64,000 nt of DNA from Pseudomonas sp. PSE14 (GCF_029203285.1 NZ_CP115669.1:868001-932000); one strand, 5' to 3'. Counted from the first letter of the stretch, positions 48,458-58,464 are shown. Numbers and translations are program-made. Notes: generated by a model not told the origin, from the sequence alone.

Positions 48458-50800
48458 TTGCTGCGATTCTGCTTCTGCTGCCTGCTGCTCGTCACGCTGT
48501 ATGCCCCGGTGCATGCGGCGAGCCTTGCGTTGAACGAACAGGAACGGGCCTTCGTCAGTGCCCACGAGCCGATCCGCGTCGGCCTGTTCCGCGCCGGTTG
48601 GCCGCCATTCGAGGTGATCGACGAGTTCGACCAGTTCCACGGTATCAGCGCCGACTACCTGCAGTTGATTTCCGAGCGCCTGGGCATGCAGGTCCGGCCG
48701 GTGATCTACAACACCTGGGAAGACGTGCTGGCCGCCGTGCATGCCGGCGAGGTGGACCTGGTGCCGTCGGTGGCGATGACCGAGGAGCGCAAGCGCTTCC
48801 TCAGTTTCAGCCAGCCGTACCTGTTGACCAGCAGCCTGATCTTCGCCCGCCGCGACAGCACCATCCGCGTGCTCGACGACCTGTCCGGGCGGCGGGTGGC
48901 GGTGGAGCAGGGTTATGCCGTGCAGGAGCTGCTGACGAAGGCCGTGCCTGGCGTCGTCTTCGTGGTCAGCGACGATTCCTCCAGCGCCTTGAAGGCGGTT
49001 TCCACCGGCAAGGCCGATGCCTATGTAGGCAACCTGATCACCTCCACTTACCTGATCGAGAAACTGAGCCTGAGCAACCTGGAAGTCCGGGGCGACAGCG
49101 GCCTGGGCAACAGTCAGGTGCGCTTCGCCGTGCGCAAGGAACTGGAGCCGCTGGTACCGTTGCTCGACCGCGCCCTGGGCAACATCAGTCGCAGCGAGGA
49201 GGAGGCGATCCAGGCGCGCTGGCTGCCGTCTCTGAACGTGTTCGACTGGATGCACCTGTTGCAGATCGCCTGGCCCTGGGTGGTGGGTGTGCTCGCCCTG
49301 CTGGCCTTCGTCCTGGTGTGGAACCGGCGGCTGTCGATCCAGGTCGCCGAGCGCGCCCGTGCCGAAGCCGAGGAGCGCCGCCAGCGCAGCACGCTGCTGG
49401 CGCTGATCAACGCGATCCCCGACCCGATCTGGTTCAAGGACACCCAGGGCCGCTACCTGGGGGTCAACCAGGCGTTCGCCGACTGCCTGGGGCGTCGCCC
49501 GGACGAGATCGTCGGGCGCAGCGACCGCCAGCTGTTCAGCCGCACTGCCGCCGCCGGCCGGCACGACCGCGACCACCAGGCGCTGACCGGCAGCGGGCCC
49601 TATGCCAGCGAGGGTTGGGTGATCTACCCGGATGGCCGGCAGGTGCTGTTCGATACCCTGCGCAGCGCGTTCCAGGATGACCACGGGCGCCTGCTGGGGC
49701 TGGTCGGCGTGAGCCGCGACGTCACCGCGCGCAAGTCCACCGAAGTCGCCCTGGCCCAGGCCCGCGACCTCGCTGAGGAGGCCGCGCAGCTCAAGAGCGA
49801 CTTCCTGGCCAACATGAGCCACGAAATCCGCACGCCGCTGAACATCATCATCGGCCTTGCCCACCTGCTGCAGGAAACCACCCTGGACGAGCAGCAGCTG
49901 GACTACCTGGGCAAGATCCAGGGCTCGGGTCAGTACCTGCTGGAGCTGATCAGCGACATCCTCGACCTGTCGCGGGTGGAAGCCGGCAAGCTGGAGTTCG
50001 AGCACATCGATTTCGACCTTGAACGCATGCTCGGCGAGTTGTTCGACCTGCTCAGCATCCGCGCGGCGAGCAAGGGGCTCGCGGTGCGCTGCGAGATCGA
50101 CCCGCGGGTGCCGGCCAAGGTGGTGGGCGACTCGCTGCGCCTGCGGCAGATCCTGATGAACTACGCCAACAACGCGCTGAAGTTCACCGAGCACGGCGAG
50201 GTGGTGCTGGTCGTCGAACTGGAGGAGGAAGACGAGGACAGCCTGCAGCTGTACTTCGGCCTGCGCGATACCGGCATTGGCATCTCCCCGGCGCAGCAGG
50301 GCCGGCTGTTCGAGTCGTTCCGCCAGGCCGACAGCTCGATCACCCGGCGCTACGGCGGCTCCGGTCTGGGGCTGGCGATCTGCAAGCGGTTGGCCGAGGC
50401 GATGGGCGGCAGCGTCGGCGTGGAAAGCGAGGCGGGGCAGGGCAGCCTGTTCTGGTGCCGCCTGCCGATGGGACGGGTGGACGATGCGGCGGAAGTGAAC
50501 CTGGACAGCATCAGCCATGCCGCGCCCCCGCTCCCCGAGCCAGCGGCAAAGACGGTGGCGCCCGCGCCGACCTCCAGCGGCGACGGGGTCGAGGTTGAGC
50601 GCGTCTGCCGGCGCCTGGCGCAGTTGCTGGCGGCCGACGACCCGCGTGCCGGGCGTTTGCTGGGCGAGCGTGCAAGCCTGCTGCGCAGCGTCTTCAATGA
50701 GGGATACGAGGGCATCGCGACGAACGTCAGGCGCTTCGAGTTCGAACGCGCCCTGGAGCATCTGGTGAATCTCGCGAGGGAGTGCGATATCAGGATCTGA
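48458..50800 (+). CDS. Sensor histidine kinase with periplasmic solute-binding-type sensor domain
   Basis: A ~780-residue protein: signal sequence/TM at the N-terminus ([19 protein letters not shown]), SBP_bac_3 sensor domain at ~35-260 ([19 protein letters not shown]), TM at ~270-290 ([20 protein letters not shown]), PAS (~300-420), HisKA with His ~455 in [19 protein letters not shown], and a HATPase with [19 protein letters not shown] near 630. The receiver and Hpt domains usual after such kinases are missing, although the last ~70 residues resemble the tail that normally follows them. The start is a TTG at 48458 after AGAGAG. It is followed by a receiver-HD-GYP gene. Confidence 0.88.
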   Translation: MLRFCFCCLLLVTLYAPVHAASLALNEQERAFVSAHEPIRVGLFRAGWPPFEVIDEFDQFHGISADYLQLISERLGMQVRPVIYNTWEDVLAAVHAGEVDLVPSVAMTEERKRFLSFSQPYLLTSSLIFARRDSTIRVLDDLSGRRVAVEQGYAVQELLTKAVPGVVFVVSDDSSSALKAVSTGKADAYVGNLITSTYLIEKLSLSNLEVRGDSGLGNSQVRFAVRKELEPLVPLLDRALGNISRSEEEAIQARWLPSLNVFDWMHLLQIAWPWVVGVLALLAFVLVWNRRLSIQVAERARAEAEERRQRSTLLALINAIPDPIWFKDTQGRYLGVNQAFADCLGRRPDEIVGRSDRQLFSRTAAAGRHDRDHQALTGSGPYASEGWVIYPDGRQVLFDTLRSAFQDDHGRLLGLVGVSRDVTARKSTEVALAQARDLAEEAAQLKSDFLANMSHEIRTPLNIIIGLAHLLQETTLDEQQLDYLGKIQGSGQYLLELISDILDLSRVEAGKLEFEHIDFDLERMLGELFDLLSIRAASKGLAVRCEIDPRVPAKVVGDSLRLRQILMNYANNALKFTEHGEVVLVVELEEEDEDSLQLYFGLRDTGIGISPAQQGRLFESFRQADSSITRRYGGSGLGLAICKRLAEAMGGSVGVESEAGQGSLFWCRLPMGRVDDAAEVNLDSISHAAPPLPEPAAKTVAPAPTSSGDGVEVERVCRRLAQLLAADDPRAGRLLGERASLLRSVFNEGYEGIATNVRRFEFERALEHLVNLARECDIRI

Positions 50801-50867
50801 ACGCCGGCGCGGATGAATGGTCCGATCCGGCGCCGCGTGGCAGTCTGAACAATTAGAGGGGAATGCG

Positions 50868-52049
50868 ATGGATAGCATGCTGGACCGGCCCGAACAGGAG
50901 CTGATCCTGGTGGTGGATGACCAGCCGGACAACCTGATGCTCATGAGCGAGCTGCTCATGGATCGCTATCAGGTGCGCGTCGCCTCCAGCGGCGCCAAGG
51001 CGCTGCGCCTGGTGCAGAGCGATCCGCGCCCGGACCTGGTGCTGCTCGACATCATGATGCCGGAGATGGACGGCTACGAGGTCTGCCGCCAACTCAAGGG
51101 CGACCCGGCTACCCGTGACATCCCGGTGATCTTCCTCACCGGCATGGTCAACGCCGCCGATGAGCAGAAGGGCCTGGACCTGGGAGCAGTGGACTACATC
51201 ACCAAGCCGATCAGCCCGCCGGTGACTCTGGCGCGCATCCGCGCGCACCTCAACCTCAAGGCCAACGCCGACTTCCTGCGCGACAAGAGCGAGTACCTGG
51301 AGCTGGAAGTGCGCCGCCGCGCCCGCGAACTGCAAGCCATCCAGGACGCCACGCTGGAGGCCATGGCGACCCTCTGCGACCTGCGCGACAACGCCCACAG
51401 CCAGCACCTGGTACGCATCGAGCATTACATGCGCCTGCTGGGCAGCACCCTGGCGCTGCGCAACGAGTTCTCCAACGAGCTCTCGGTGGAAAACATCGAA
51501 CTGCTGGCGCGCTCGGCGCAGTTGCACGATATCGGCAAGGTCGCGGTGCCCGACCGCATCCTGCACCACCCCGGCCAGCTCGACGAGGCTGACCAGGCGA
51601 TCATGCAAAGCCACACCACGGTGGGGCACGACGCCCTGGCGGCGGCCGAGCGCAAGCTGGGCTATCCGGCCGACTTCCTGCGCTATGCCAAGGAGATCGC
51701 CCGCAGTCACCATGAGCGCTGGGACGGCGCGGGGTATCCGGAAGGCCTCTCCGGCGAACGTATTCCGATGGCCGCGCGAATGCTGACGCTGATCGACTGC
51801 TACGACGAGATGACCAGTCGCCACGCCTACCGCACCTCGCTGGGCCCGGACGAAGCGGCGGCGAAGATCAAGGCCGGCGCCGGCAGCCAGTTCGACCCGC
51901 GCATGGTGGAGGCCTTCAGCGAAGCCGCCGAAGGCTTCGCCAGCATCGCCCTGCGCTACGCCGACAGCGACGAGGCCCTGGGGCTGGAATTGCTGCGCCT
52001 GGAGGACGCTGTGATCGAAAACATCGAACTGACGCCGCCCGCCCCCTGA
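50868..52049 (+). CDS. Response regulator with HD-GYP cyclic-di-GMP phosphodiesterase domain (RpfG type)
   Basis: A 393-residue protein: receiver domain 10-130 with Asp61 ([15 protein letters not shown]) and Lys113, a coiled-coil linker, and an HD-GYP domain with HD at 220-221 ([13 protein letters not shown]), HHE at 281-283 and GYP at 289-291 ([11 protein letters not shown]). All metal and GYP residues look intact, so it should hydrolyse c-di-GMP. It begins 67 bp after the kinase stop, with a strong AGAGGGGAA site, and is its likely partner. Confidence 0.92.
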   Translation: MDSMLDRPEQELILVVDDQPDNLMLMSELLMDRYQVRVASSGAKALRLVQSDPRPDLVLLDIMMPEMDGYEVCRQLKGDPATRDIPVIFLTGMVNAADEQKGLDLGAVDYITKPISPPVTLARIRAHLNLKANADFLRDKSEYLELEVRRRARELQAIQDATLEAMATLCDLRDNAHSQHLVRIEHYMRLLGSTLALRNEFSNELSVENIELLARSAQLHDIGKVAVPDRILHHPGQLDEADQAIMQSHTTVGHDALAAAERKLGYPADFLRYAKEIARSHHERWDGAGYPEGLSGERIPMAARMLTLIDCYDEMTSRHAYRTSLGPDEAAAKIKAGAGSQFDPRMVEAFSEAAEGFASIALRYADSDEALGLELLRLEDAVIENIELTPPAP

Positions 52050-52122
52050 TGGCGCTGGGCGACTGCCGGGGATTGCCGTATAAGGTGCGCAGCGCCCGTA
52101 GAGAGGTATGCCAGGAAGCCCG

Positions 52123-53019
52123 ATGAAGACCCCGAAACGCATTGAGCCGCTGATCGAAGACGGACTGATCGACGAAGTGTTGCGACCGCTGATGAGTGGC
52201 AAGGAAGCAGCGGTCTATGTGGTGCGCTGCGGCGATGAGCTGCGCTGCGCCAAGGTCTACAAGGAAGCCAACAAGCGCAGCTTCCGCCAGGCCGCCGAGT
52301 ACCAGGAAGGGCGCAAGGTGCGCAACAGCCGCCAGGCGCGCGCCATGGCCAAGGGCAGCAAGTACGGCCGCAAGGAACAGGAGGAGGCCTGGCAGAACGC
52401 CGAGGTCGCCGCGCTGTTCCGCCTGGCCAATGCCGGCGTGCGGGTGCCCAAGCCCTACGACTTCCTCGACGGCGTGCTGTTGATGGAAATGATCGCCGAC
52501 GAGGACGGCGATGCCGCACCACGCTTGAACGACGTGGTGATGGAGCCGGAGTTGGCGCGCGAATTCCACGCCTTCCTGATCCGCCAGATCGTGATGATGC
52601 TCTGCGCCGGCCTGGTGCATGGCGACCTGTCCGAGTTCAACGTGCTGGTAGGGCCGGATGGCCCGGTGATCATCGACCTGCCCCAGGCGGTGGACGCCGC
52701 CGGCAACAACCACGCCTTCCGCATGCTGGAGCGTGACGTGGGCAACATGGCCGCCTACTTCGGCCGCTTCGCCCCGGAACTGAAGTACACCCACTACGCC
52801 AAGGAAATGTGGGCGCTTTACGAGGAAGGGAAACTGCTGCCGGATACCCCGCTGACCGGCCATTTCGACGATCCCGAGGACGAAGCGGACGTCGACTCCG
52901 TACTGCGCGAAATCGCCGACGCCCTGCGCGAACAGGCCCGCCGCGAGGCCGGTCGCGCCGCCCAGGACACGCCGCAGACCCGCGACGAACCGCCGCCTCC
53001 GCCGTGGGAGCAGGCTTGA
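52123..53019 (+). CDS. RIO-type serine kinase
   Basis: A 298-residue atypical kinase of the RIO family (RIO1/YihE-like). Features: SGKEAAVYVVRCGDELRCAK with the ATP lysine in AKVYK; a catalytic loop GLVHGDLSEFNVLVG with Asp and Asn; the metal-binding VIIDLPQAVD. The C-terminal tail is acidic and proline-rich. Substrate unknown; RIO kinases act on ribosome biogenesis in archaea and eukaryotes, but that cannot be assumed here. The ATG at 52123 is supported by AGGA at 52113. Its stop overlaps the start of the next gene. Confidence 0.88.
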   Translation: MKTPKRIEPLIEDGLIDEVLRPLMSGKEAAVYVVRCGDELRCAKVYKEANKRSFRQAAEYQEGRKVRNSRQARAMAKGSKYGRKEQEEAWQNAEVAALFRLANAGVRVPKPYDFLDGVLLMEMIADEDGDAAPRLNDVVMEPELAREFHAFLIRQIVMMLCAGLVHGDLSEFNVLVGPDGPVIIDLPQAVDAAGNNHAFRMLERDVGNMAAYFGRFAPELKYTHYAKEMWALYEEGKLLPDTPLTGHFDDPEDEADVDSVLREIADALREQARREAGRAAQDTPQTRDEPPPPPWEQA

Positions 53020-53576
53020 TCGGGTTGAACGACCCTTCTGACATCCTGACGCTGATCGCGGCCCAGCCCGAGCGCATGCGCCTGCTGCGCGGCGTGCGCG
53101 ATCACGGCCCGGCCGACGCCTGGATCGGCGCCGGCTTCGTGCGCAATGCCGTGTGGGATGCGTTGCACGGCTATATCGACCCGACGCCGCTGGCCGATGT
53201 GGATGTGCTGTATTTCGCCGAAGACTGCCTGGACGCCGAAGCGGACGACACCTGGGAGCGCCGCTTGCGGGAGGCTTGCCCGGGCGCGCCCTGGTCGGTG
53301 CGCAACCAGGCACGCATGCATTTGCGCAATGGCGATAGAGCTTACCGGGATTGCGCCGACGCACTGCGGCACTGGGCGGAAGTCTGCACGGCGGTGGCGG
53401 TGCGTTTGCGTGGCGACGCGCTGGAATTGCTGGCACCGTTGGGCGTCGACGATCTGCTGAACCTGCGTGTTCGGCCAACCGAACGCTTCCGCACGAAGCC
53501 CGAAATATACCGCGAGCGCCTCGCCGCCAAGAACTGGCTGACCCACTGGCCCAACCTGCAGATCGAGCTCCTGTAA
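53016..53576 (+). CDS. Nucleotidyltransferase-like protein (DUF925/NTP_transf_6)
   Basis: A ~186-residue protein with the family core WIGAGFVRNAVWDALHGY, TPLADVDVLYFAED and RNGDRAYRDCADALRHWAE, and ends YRERLAAKNWLTHWPNLQIE. The GAGFVRN and paired aspartates (DVDV) look like a nucleotidyltransferase active site. The most likely start is the TTG at 53016 (TTGA overlap with the RIO kinase stop, GGAG at 53007); a GTG at 53004 is possible. The biochemical role is unknown; the overlap suggests it works with the RIO kinase. Confidence 0.84.
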   Translation: MIGLNDPSDILTLIAAQPERMRLLRGVRDHGPADAWIGAGFVRNAVWDALHGYIDPTPLADVDVLYFAEDCLDAEADDTWERRLREACPGAPWSVRNQARMHLRNGDRAYRDCADALRHWAEVCTAVAVRLRGDALELLAPLGVDDLLNLRVRPTERFRTKPEIYRERLAAKNWLTHWPNLQIELL

Positions 53577-53707
53577 TTGTCCTTATCCGGGAAGTCTGTG
53601 CCTGGGCTTTCCCCCACACCCTACGAGAGCAAAAGCCCTGACGCTCTGTTTGCCCCCGGCTTCAGGGCCTTCCGAGTCCAGCCCGGTCGCGGCGACGTAA
53701 CGAGGCA

Positions 53708-53737
53708 AACTGTACGGCGCCAACTGTATCCATACAG
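53708..53737. promoter_or_regulatory. Candidate operator before the DMT exporter gene
   Basis: Direct repeats AACTGTA at 53708-53714 and 53722-53728 (14-bp period) overlap a perfect palindrome CTGTATCCATACAG (53724-53737). Such direct-plus-inverted sites are typical of MocR/GntR regulators that control neighbouring EamA exporters, though no MocR gene is beside it. Confidence 0.45.
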
Positions 53738-53787
53738 CGGCCGGCCAGACTGGTAGCGTTACCCCATCCCACCCCGAGCTACCCGCC

Positions 53788-54678
53788 ATGCCCCTGCGCC
53801 ATATCCTGCTCGCCCTGCTGGTCACCCTGATCTGGGGCGTCAACTTCGTCGTGATCAAGGTCGGCCTGCACGACTTCCCGCCGCTGCTGTTCTGCGCCCT
53901 GCGCTTCGCCCTGGCCGCATTGCCGCTGATCTTCCTGCGCGGCCCGCTGCCCGCGCCGTTCTGGCGCATCGTGCAGATCGGCCTGCTGCTGGGTGTGGTG
54001 AAGTTCGGCCTGCTGTTCGTCGGTATGCACCTGGGCATGCCCGCCGGGCTGTCCTCTCTGGTGCTGCAGAGCCAGGTCTTCTTCACCGTGCTGATCGCCG
54101 CCGCACTGCTGGGTGAACGCCCCACCCCGCGCGCCTTGCTGGGCCTGGCGCTGGCCGCCGGCGGGCTGCTGCTGATCGGTCTGGAGCGCCCGCTGGGCGA
54201 CAGCCTGCTGGCCTTCCTGCTGGTGATTGCCGCGGCCCTGGCCTGGGCTTTCTCCAACATCGCCACCAAGCGCTCCGGCGCCAGCGACATGTTGCGCCTG
54301 ATCAGTTGGGTCAGCCTGATCCCGCCGCTGCCCTTGCTGGTGCTGTCGTGGATATTCGAAGGTCCCGAGACGATCGAGCATGCCGTGCTGAATATCAACT
54401 GGACCGGCGCCGGCGCGCTGCTCTACATCGCCTTCCTCGCCACCACCGTCGGTTTCGGCCTGTGGAGCTTCCTGCTGCGCCGTTACCCGGCCAGCCAGGT
54501 CACGCCGTTCGCGCTGGCGGTGCCGGTTTCCGGCCTGCTGTCGGGGTGGCTGTTCCTTGGCGAAGCGCTGACCACCCAGGACTGGATGGCCTGTGTACTG
54601 GTCTTCGTCGGCCTCGCCGTGACCGTGCTGCCGGCGTCGCTGTGGCGCCGCCGTACGACAGTGAGCGCCCAAGGCTGA
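53788..54678 (+). CDS. EamA/RhaT-type drug/metabolite transporter
   Basis: A 296-residue DMT-superfamily exporter with about ten hydrophobic helices in two EamA repeats: LLALLVTLIWGVNFVVIKVG in the first and LLVIAAALAWAFSNIATKRS in the second. It is close to the E. coli EamA group, which exports O-acetylserine and cysteine. The end VPVSGLLSGWLFLGEALTTQ is characteristic. Upstream is a gap of 211 bp carrying a probable operator. Substrate inferred only from family. Confidence 0.9.
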   Translation: MPLRHILLALLVTLIWGVNFVVIKVGLHDFPPLLFCALRFALAALPLIFLRGPLPAPFWRIVQIGLLLGVVKFGLLFVGMHLGMPAGLSSLVLQSQVFFTVLIAAALLGERPTPRALLGLALAAGGLLLIGLERPLGDSLLAFLLVIAAALAWAFSNIATKRSGASDMLRLISWVSLIPPLPLLVLSWIFEGPETIEHAVLNINWTGAGALLYIAFLATTVGFGLWSFLLRRYPASQVTPFALAVPVSGLLSGWLFLGEALTTQDWMACVLVFVGLAVTVLPASLWRRRTTVSAQG

Positions 54679-54742
54679 CCCGTACCTACAAAAGCGTCAG
54701 ATTGCTGTGCCGCGGTGATCCATCACCAGTTGTCTTGGGGCA

Positions 54743-54949
54743 TCAGTGAGAGACTGGCCGCTGCGGTTCGCGGCCGAGTTTCTCGCAGGTAGCCAGGTAG
54801 TCGTCCACGGCCTCTTCGAACGCCCCACGCAACTCGCTCACCGACTCGCCGTGAAAACCCATCACGTCGCGGATACCGGCGATGTGGCCGATGAACAGCC
54901 CGTCGTCATCGCTGTATTCGATGCGGGCGGCGTAGCCTTGATATCTCAT
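54743..54949 (-). CDS. Solitary short HicB-like protein
   Basis: A 68-residue protein with the HicB N-terminal fold: YAARIEYSDDDGLFIGHIAG, then GFHGESVSELRGAFEEAVDD and YLATCEKLGREPQ. It stops right after this region, where longer HicB antitoxins carry a DNA-binding domain of about 40 residues. No hicA toxin gene is found beside it. It may be a stand-alone HicB, an orphaned antitoxin or a decayed one. The ATG at 54949 lacks a clear ribosome binding site. Confidence 0.78.
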   Translation of the reverse strand: MRYQGYAARIEYSDDDGLFIGHIAGIRDVMGFHGESVSELRGAFEEAVDDYLATCEKLGREPQRPVSH

Positions 54950-55028
54950 GAAGGAATTGTCCCGCTCTGTTGGGCAGTCGTTCTGCCCTCGGGCTTTGGT
55001 ATCTATCGGTAACCGCGATGACCACAAA

Positions 55029-55055
55029 TCGGACGGGGCGCTCAGCCCTGTCCGA
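55029..55055 (-). terminator. Probable terminator of cueR
   Basis: Stem TCGGAC-GGGGC / GCCC-GTCCGA with one bulge around a CTCA loop, followed on the minus strand by a short T run (ATTTGTG), 8 bp after cueR. Confidence 0.45.
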
Positions 55056-55062
55056 AAGCTCC

Positions 55063-55464
55063 TCAATGACAGCAATTCCCCGACTCGAGGTCCTTCAGGA
55101 TCGGGCAGTCCGGGCGATGGTCTCCCTGGCAGTGGTCGCTCAGTTCCTGCAGGGTGTCGCGCAGGCTGCTGAGTTCGGCGATCTTGCGGTTCAGTTCGTC
55201 GATGTGCCGGGCGGCCAGGGCCTTCACATCGGCGCTGGCGCGCTGGCGGTCCTGCCAGAGGGCGAGCAGGTGGCCGACTTCCTCCAGGGAGAAGCCGAAG
55301 TCCCGCGAGCGGCGGATGAACGCCAGGGTGTGCAGGTCCTGCTCGCTGTAGTGGCGGTAACCGCTGGCGCTGCGGCCGGCGGGGGCGAGCAGGCCGATGG
55401 ATTCGTAGTAGCGGATCATCTTTGCGGTCAGGCCGCTCTTCTTCGCCGCTTCGCCGATGTTCAT
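55063..55464 (-). CDS. cueR: Copper efflux regulator CueR (MerR family)
   Basis: A 133-residue MerR protein: N-terminal winged helix (MNIGEAAKKSGLTAKMIRYY, then ESIGLLAPAGRSASGYRHY), a long dimerisation helix, and the Cu(I)-binding loop with Cys112 and Cys120 (CQGDHRPDCPI), the E. coli CueR positions. The end CCH is a common extra. It is transcribed with copA, 46 bp after it, and should act on the boxes at 57946 and 58554. Confidence 0.95.
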   Translation of the reverse strand: MNIGEAAKKSGLTAKMIRYYESIGLLAPAGRSASGYRHYSEQDLHTLAFIRRSRDFGFSLEEVGHLLALWQDRQRASADVKALAARHIDELNRKIAELSSLRDTLQELSDHCQGDHRPDCPILKDLESGNCCH

Positions 55465-55483
55465 GCCGATTCCTCTCGATCGA

Positions 55484-55505
55484 ACGCCCCGCTTGCGCGG
55501 GGCGT
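55484..55505 (-). other. Intercistronic hairpin between copA and cueR
   Basis: Nine-bp stem ACGCCCCGC / GCGGGGCGT with a TTGC loop and no T run; probably stabilises or attenuates the copA-cueR transcript. Confidence 0.5.
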
Positions 55506-55510
55506 GGGTG

Positions 55511-57913
55511 TCACTGGTGATCCTGCGGTTTCCAACGCTTGAGCAGCAGGGCGTTGCTCACCACGCTGACGCTGGAGGCGGCCATCGCCGCGCCGGCGAC
55601 CATGGGGTTGAGCAGGCCGAAGGCGGCCAGGGGGATGCCCACCAGGTTATAGATGAAGGCCCAGAACAGGTTCTGGCGGATTTTCGCGTAGGTGCGCCGG
55701 GAGATGTCCAGCGCCGCCGGCACCAGCCTCGGGTCGCCGCGCATCAGGGTGATGCCGGCAGCGTGCATGGCCACGTCGGTGCCACCGCCCATGGCGATGC
55801 CCACGTCGGCGGCGGCGAGCGCCGGGGCGTCGTTGATGCCGTCGCCGACCATGGCCACCACCTTGCCGTTCTTGCGCAGGGCACCGACTACCTCGGCCTT
55901 GTCGCCGGGCAATACTTCGGCGTGCACGTCGTCCAGGCCCAGTGCATCGGCCACGACCTTGGCGCTGCCGCGGTTGTCGCCGGTGATCAGGTGACTGGCG
56001 ATGCCGCGCTGGCGCAGGGCGTCGATGGCGGGCTTGGCGCCGTCCTTGAGGCTGTCGCCGAAGGCGAACAGGGCCACCACGCGGGCCTGCGGCTCGCGCT
56101 CGATCAGCCAGGACAAGGTGCGTCCCTGGGTTTCCCATTTCTGCGCGGATTCCGCCAGGTCGCCGGGCGGCAGTTGCAGTTCGTCCAGCAGGCGGCGGTT
56201 ACCCAGTGCGAACAGGCGACCGTCGACCTGGCCCTGGATGCCGCGTCCGGCCAGCGCCTGGATGGCGTCGGCGGTGGTGGGGGCCAGACCGCGCTCGGTG
56301 CAGGCATCGAGCACGGCCTTGGCCAGCGGGTGTTCGCTGCCGCGCTGCAGGGCGCCGGCCAGGGCGAGGGCCTGGGCTTCGTCAGAGGCGGCGAGGTTGG
56401 TGACGCGCGGCTGGCCGGAGGTGAGGGTGCCGGTCTTGTCGAAGGCCACGGCGTCGACCGCATGGGCGACTTCCAGGGCCTCGGCGTCCTTGATCAGGAT
56501 GCCGTGTTTCGCCGCCACGCCGGTGCCGGCCATGATCGCGGTGGGAGTGGCCAGGCCCAGGGCGCATGGACAGGCGATCACCAGCACCGCCACGGCGTTG
56601 ATCAGCGCATGTTCCCAGCCGGCGCCGGCGAGCAGCCAGCCGACCAGGGTAACCAGCGCGATGCCGATCACTACCGGGACGAACACGTTGCTGACCTTGT
56701 CCACCAGCTTCTGGATCGGTGCCTTGGCGGCCTGGGCGTCTTCCACCAGGCGGATGATCCGCGCCAGCACGGTCTCGCCGCCCAGGGCAGTGGCCTTCAC
56801 CCGCAGCACGCCTTCGCCGTTGATGGCCCCGCCGGTGACGGCATCGCCCACGCCCTTGGCCACCGGTACGCTCTCGCCGGTAATCAGCGCCTCGTCGGCA
56901 TGGCTCTGGCCGTCGAGCACCTCGCCGTCCACCGGGAAGCGCTCGCCGGGGCGCACCAGCACTTCATCGCCCAGGCGCAGCTCGGCAATGGCGACGTCTT
57001 CCTCGATGCCGTCGCGGACGCGGGTGGCGTGTTCCGGGCGCAGGGCTTCGAGGGCGCGGATGGCGGCGGCGGTCTGGCGCTTGGCGCGGCTTTCCAGGTA
57101 CTTGCCGAGCAGGATCAGGGTGATGACCACGGCGCTGGCTTCGAAGTACAGGTGCGGCATCTGCCCTGGCGCTGCGGCGTACCAGAGGTACAGGCTCAGG
57201 CCGTAGCCGGCGCTGGTGCCGAGAGCGACCAGCAGGTCCATGTTGCCGCTGCCGGCGCGCACGGCTTTCCAGGCGGAGACGTAGAAGCGCGCGCCGATGA
57301 GGAATTGCACGGGTGTGGCGAGCAGGAACTGCACCCAGGCCGGGAGCATCCAGTGCAGGCCGAACCAGTCGCCGATCATCGGCAGCACCAGCGGCAGCGA
57401 CAAGGCGATGGAGGCAGCCAGCCACCAGCGTTCGCGAGCCAGGCGGGCTACCTGCGGGTCGACGCTGCGCTGGTCGGATTCAATGGGGCGGGCCTTGTAG
57501 CCGGCCTTGTCGACAGCGGCGATCAGCTCGGCGATATCTACCGCGCCGAGCAGGTCCAGGTGGGCGCGCTCGCTGGCGAGGTTCACGCTGACCTCGCGTA
57601 CGCCGGGGACCTTGCGTAGGGCGCGCTCGACGCGGCCAACGCAGCTGGCGCAGGTCATGCCGTCGATGGCCAGCTCCAGGCTGTGCGCCGGCACTGCATA
57701 GCCGGCCTGTTCGACAGCTGCCACCAGGGCGGGCAGGGTGTCGCCGTTGGAGGGGCCGGCCAACTGGATGCGTGCCTGCTCGCTGGCGAGGTTGACGCTG
57801 GCTTCCTGCACGCCGGGTACCTTGCGCAGGGCGCGTTCCACGCGGCCGGCGCAGCTGGCGCAGGTCATCCCGGAGACCGGGAGGTCGAGTTCGATGGAGG
57901 TTGCGCTGTTCAT
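55511..57913 (-). CDS. copA: Copper-exporting P1B-type ATPase CopA
   Basis: Exports Cu(I) from the cytoplasm. 800 residues with two N-terminal heavy-metal domains, GMTCASC at Cys18/Cys21 and Cys88/Cys91, then eight membrane helices. Catalytic features: [10 protein letters not shown] (actuator), the CPC metal site in [29 protein letters not shown] (phosphorylated Asp), [29 protein letters not shown]. The ATG at 57913 has GGAGAG upstream. A CueR box lies 33-53 bp upstream. Confidence 0.97.
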   Translation of the reverse strand: MNSATSIELDLPVSGMTCASCAGRVERALRKVPGVQEASVNLASEQARIQLAGPSNGDTLPALVAAVEQAGYAVPAHSLELAIDGMTCASCVGRVERALRKVPGVREVSVNLASERAHLDLLGAVDIAELIAAVDKAGYKARPIESDQRSVDPQVARLARERWWLAASIALSLPLVLPMIGDWFGLHWMLPAWVQFLLATPVQFLIGARFYVSAWKAVRAGSGNMDLLVALGTSAGYGLSLYLWYAAAPGQMPHLYFEASAVVITLILLGKYLESRAKRQTAAAIRALEALRPEHATRVRDGIEEDVAIAELRLGDEVLVRPGERFPVDGEVLDGQSHADEALITGESVPVAKGVGDAVTGGAINGEGVLRVKATALGGETVLARIIRLVEDAQAAKAPIQKLVDKVSNVFVPVVIGIALVTLVGWLLAGAGWEHALINAVAVLVIACPCALGLATPTAIMAGTGVAAKHGILIKDAEALEVAHAVDAVAFDKTGTLTSGQPRVTNLAASDEAQALALAGALQRGSEHPLAKAVLDACTERGLAPTTADAIQALAGRGIQGQVDGRLFALGNRRLLDELQLPPGDLAESAQKWETQGRTLSWLIEREPQARVVALFAFGDSLKDGAKPAIDALRQRGIASHLITGDNRGSAKVVADALGLDDVHAEVLPGDKAEVVGALRKNGKVVAMVGDGINDAPALAAADVGIAMGGGTDVAMHAAGITLMRGDPRLVPAALDISRRTYAKIRQNLFWAFIYNLVGIPLAAFGLLNPMVAGAAMAASSVSVVSNALLLKRWKPQDHQ

Positions 57914-57945
57914 GGGGCTCTCCCTGAAGTTCCCCAACAGGATCA

Positions 57946-57966
57946 ACCTTGACACAAGGGTAAGGT
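57946..57966 (-). promoter_or_regulatory. CueR box and promoter of copA
   Basis: Perfect arms ACCTT and AAGGT separated by 11 bp. On the minus strand -35 TTGACC (57964-57969) and -10 GATCCT (57939-57944) are 19 bp apart, the long spacer used by MerR-type activators. Confidence 0.82.
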
Positions 57967-58011
57967 CAACCCCTTCCCTGCGGTCCCTTGCCGCAGGTCA
58001 TTGCTCCCCGT

Positions 58012-58464
58012 TCAACCGCCGCTGGAAACCGGCGTCAGGTACAGGCCGCTCTCGCTGTTGGCAATGCGGAACTTGCGCACCTCGCCGGCGCGCAGCATCA
58101 CCGACTGTGCGCGCAGCGGCTCGATGCCGCCGTGGCAGAGGCCGGAGTTGGCGGTCTGCAGGCGCAGGGAGGTTTCGCCCGGCGGCAGGTTGAGGGCGAC
58201 CTCGCCTTCGGGCTGCAGGCGCGAGACCTTCTGGTCCTGCACGTAGAGGTCGATGTCGCAGGCGGTGCCGGTGTCCAGGCGTTCGCGGCTGACGATCAGC
58301 ACGGCGTAGGCCACTGGTTGGGCATCGGGGACCGGCCAGGGACTGGGCGTGGCGGGCGCCGGCTGGGCAGGAGGCGGCGGGGCCGGTGGCGTATCGGACG
58401 AGCCGTCGGCCTGCGCCAGTGCGCAGACCAGCAGGCCGAGGGTGAAAAGGAGGGAACGGCGCAT
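58012..58464 (-). CDS. Exported hypothetical protein in the copper cluster
   Basis: A 150-residue protein with a signal peptide (LLFTLGLLVCALAQA), a proline-rich linker (TPPAPPPPAQPAPATPSPWP) and a globular C-terminus with VAYAVLIVSRERLDTGTACD and LRLQTANSGLCHGGIE. Two cysteines in the mature part could form a disulfide or bind metal. I do not recognise a family. It lies between copA and copZ; a CueR box is 90 bp upstream but faces copZ. A periplasmic copper-related role is a guess. Confidence 0.7.
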   Translation of the reverse strand: MRRSLLFTLGLLVCALAQADGSSDTPPAPPPPAQPAPATPSPWPVPDAQPVAYAVLIVSRERLDTGTACDIDLYVQDQKVSRLQPEGEVALNLPPGETSLRLQTANSGLCHGGIEPLRAQSVMLRAGEVRKFRIANSESGLYLTPVSSGG

